64,000 nucleotides of DNA from Flavobacterium sp. (GTDB lineage: Bacteria; Bacteroidota; Bacteroidia; Flavobacteriales; Flavobacteriaceae), in assembly GCA_016787805.1 (NCBI GenBank), contig JAEUTY010000018.1, positions 160,765 to 224,764 on the forward strand. Direction: 5' to 3'. The first letter of the stretch is position 1; each line of letters opens with the position of its first letter. The notes under the pieces were generated by a model. That model ran no database searches. It had not been told where the DNA came from and was given only the letters and a program-made list of their open reading frames with translations. This document shows, in pieces, positions 62,830 to 64,000 of this stretch. The position numbers and the translations under genes were made by a program.

Positions 62830-62869
62830 TAGAAGTTTTTTATTACTTTTATATTTCAAAATCAACTAT

Positions 62870-63532
62870 ATGCACGTAAATTTATTAATTGTCGACGACC
62901 ATTTGCCGATTATAGAAGGCTACAAATCGATTTTGTCATTCAATAAATCGGGTTATACTATTGAAACGACAGCAGCAACTTCTTTAGAAAGAGCCTATAA
63001 AATCATTACACAAGAACCCAAAACCACTTTTTTTGATGCGGTTTTTATTGATTTAACTTTGCCCGAATATCCCGAACAAAAATTGTTTACGGGTGAAGAT
63101 CTAGTTCCTGTTGTAAAAAAACATTTGCCCAATGCCAAAATTGCCATTCTGACTTCGCATGCCGAATCGATATTGATGTATCGAATTTTAAACGAGAGCA
63201 ATCCTAATGGAATTTTGGTGAAAAGCGATTTTACCTCTGAAGAATTTTTGGTCGCATTTGGTGTGATCATGAAAGGTGAAAATTATTACAGCACCACTGT
63301 TTTGAACTACAAAAAACAGTTGGTTCCTGGAAATAAAATTTTTGATAGTTACAACAGACAAATTATTCAGTTGCTTTCTCAAGGCGTAAAAACCAAAAAC
63401 ATACAAGAGATACTTCATTTATCAAAAAGCGCCGTAGACAAGCGAAAAGCCGCCATAAAAGAGATGTTAGACATCGATAAAGGAACCGATGAAGACATTT
63501 TGCGTGAAGCACGGAAAAGAGGGCTGATTTGA
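62870..63532 (+). CDS. Response regulator transcription factor (NarL/FixJ-like)
   Basis: This 220-aa regulator has a standard receiver (Asp-9, Asp-10, phosphoacceptor Asp-61 in FIDLTLPEYPEQ, and Lys in GILVKSDFT). A C-terminal LuxR-type helix-turn-helix follows (~162-205, QIIQLLSQGVKTKNIQEILHL, then SKSAVDKRKAAIKEML). Its receiver is complete, unlike the upstream LytTR-type protein. No histidine kinase is in the window; the secreted-protein gene that starts at 63921 might be part of the partner, but that cannot be seen here. Confidence 0.92.
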   Translation: MHVNLLIVDDHLPIIEGYKSILSFNKSGYTIETTAATSLERAYKIITQEPKTTFFDAVFIDLTLPEYPEQKLFTGEDLVPVVKKHLPNAKIAILTSHAESILMYRILNESNPNGILVKSDFTSEEFLVAFGVIMKGENYYSTTVLNYKKQLVPGNKIFDSYNRQIIQLLSQGVKTKNIQEILHLSKSAVDKRKAAIKEMLDIDKGTDEDILREARKRGLI

Positions 63533-63544
63533 GAAGGTTGTTTT

Positions 63545-63614
63545 AAGTTTCAGGTTTCAAGTTTTCCGCTACGCTACATACAGTTCGGCTTCGCCTCGGG
63601 TCAGGTTTCGGGTT
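63545..63614. repeat. Dispersed repeat, copy 2
   Basis: AAGTTTCAGGTTTCAAG is followed by TTTTCCGCTACGCTACATAC, AGTTCGGCTTCGCCTCGGG and TCAGGTTTCGGGTT. It is the same element as 40901-40974 with scattered substitutions. Confidence 0.8.
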
Positions 63615-63705
63615 TGCTTTTTATCAAATTTTTAAAAATATACACTTTTTGTGTACCTAATTTGGTTTTTAAAGGTATAATTTTATCCTTTTAAAAGCCA
63701 TGTAA

Positions 63706-63846
63706 ATGAAAGGATTATACGCATATATTACTATTTGTTTAGTAGCAGTTTTGCTATCGGAAACAGCCCTTTATTTTAAGATTATAGTTAGTTTGTTGTA
63801 CCTTTTTGGTATTTACAAATATTTTTATTTAAGGGATAGGAAATGA
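63706..63846 (+). CDS. Small hydrophobic membrane peptide (46 aa)
   Basis: This short open frame (ATG to TGA) encodes 46 residues that are mostly hydrophobic: MKGLYAYITICLVAVLLSE, then ALYFKIIVSLLYLFGIYKY and a basic end YLRDRK. It could form one long or two short membrane helices. I know no family for it. In favour of reality are the length, the membrane-like pattern with a basic tail, and its place in a free intergenic gap. Against it are the small size and AT-rich DNA, which produces hydrophobic frames by chance. A TACAC, TTTTT, GTGTA inverted repeat lies at 63641-63655 upstream. Confidence 0.45.
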   Translation: MKGLYAYITICLVAVLLSETALYFKIIVSLLYLFGIYKYFYLRDRK

Positions 63847-63920
63847 TGTAAGATAAAAAAACAGCCTTGCCATTATATGTTTTGGACGACACATAGCAAG
63901 ACTGCGAATAATTAAAAATT

Positions 63921-64000
63921 ATGCACAAATTTAGAAAAAAAAGAAACACAATTCCAATGGTTTTCTTATTCTTTTGTGGATTTATATCACAAGCACAAGA
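63921..64000 (+). CDS. N terminus of a secreted protein (cut by window end)
   Basis: The gene starts with ATG at 63921 and remains open to the window end. The visible 26 residues are a Sec signal peptide: basic MHKFRKKRNT, hydrophobic PMVFLFFCGF and ISQAQ, the usual flavobacterial cleavage end. The mature protein is outside the window, so the function cannot be given. It may be a secreted protein or a sensor kinase with a periplasmic domain. Confidence 0.75.
   Translation, partial: MHKFRKKRNTIPMVFLFFCGFISQAQ

Overview
The window looks like a chromosomal segment of a Flavobacterium-type bacterium (Bacteroidota, Flavobacteriia). The DNA is AT-rich. Promoters follow the Bacteroidota pattern (TTG, about 19 nt, TAnnTTTG) and there are no obvious Shine-Dalgarno sites. 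The window also holds a type IX secretion C-terminal tail, a TSP3/OmpA P60-type porin, a one-piece glycyl-tRNA synthetase and a fumarate-reductase-like SdhCAB. I saw no rRNA, tRNA, CRISPR array, transposase gene or prophage. It is mostly conserved core genome, punctuated by small dispersed palindromic or direct repeats.

Layout: 1-3.2 kb has the end of atpG, a delta-60-repeat T9SS protein, a GNAT enzyme and a lipoprotein. 3.2-10.5 kb is an envelope block: flippase, dut, a four-helix-bundle insertion flanked by direct repeats, a sugar-1-P nucleotidyltransferase, a TPR protein, a DUF4292 lipoprotein and an EnvC-like degenerate M23 protein. 10.5-16.7 kb has a thioesterase, an HU-like/TM/SPOR protein, dprA, an unknown membrane protein, trpS and an acyltransferase. 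16.7-24.8 kb is a long minus-strand run: acpP-fabF-rnc-IPExxxVDY-pyk-recA, then a separate lipoprotein/ECF sigma/trans-envelope anti-sigma operon. 25.1-31.4 kb has purN, rnhA, a PfkB kinase, a large PurF-like enzyme, two tandem candidate small RNAs, superoxide dismutase and a GNAT enzyme. 31.4-40.1 kb has AddA- and AddB-like recombination nucleases separated by kbl and an OmpA porin. 40.1-48.2 kb has an alpha/beta hydrolase, DUF1398, aminopeptidase P, a Crp-like regulator, a sortilin/BNR protein, a ChaN-like protein and a lipoprotein. 48.3-51.9 kb is sdhCAB. 52-59.3 kb has a secreted EEP nuclease/phosphatase-fold protein, a GH92 mannosidase, an omega-amidase-type nitrilase, an Ig-like lipoprotein and ComF. 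59.4-64 kb has glyS, a winged-helix repressor, two response regulators, a 46-aa membrane peptide and the start of a secreted protein.

The best candidates for an undescribed system are two. (1) The three-gene operon 19210-16738 encodes a lipoprotein, an ECF sigma factor with a TTG start, and a protein with a cytosolic anti-sigma-like head, one inner-membrane helix, about 200 residues of periplasmic linker and an outer-membrane beta-barrel. It could signal across both membranes with one polypeptide. (2) Two ~75-nt intergenic RNA genes (29470-29543 and 29780-29854) have identical architecture: a -7 box, 4 nt, an ACCAT...ATGGT hairpin, a conserved single-stranded stretch and an unrelated intrinsic terminator. 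Both rest on sequence reading only.
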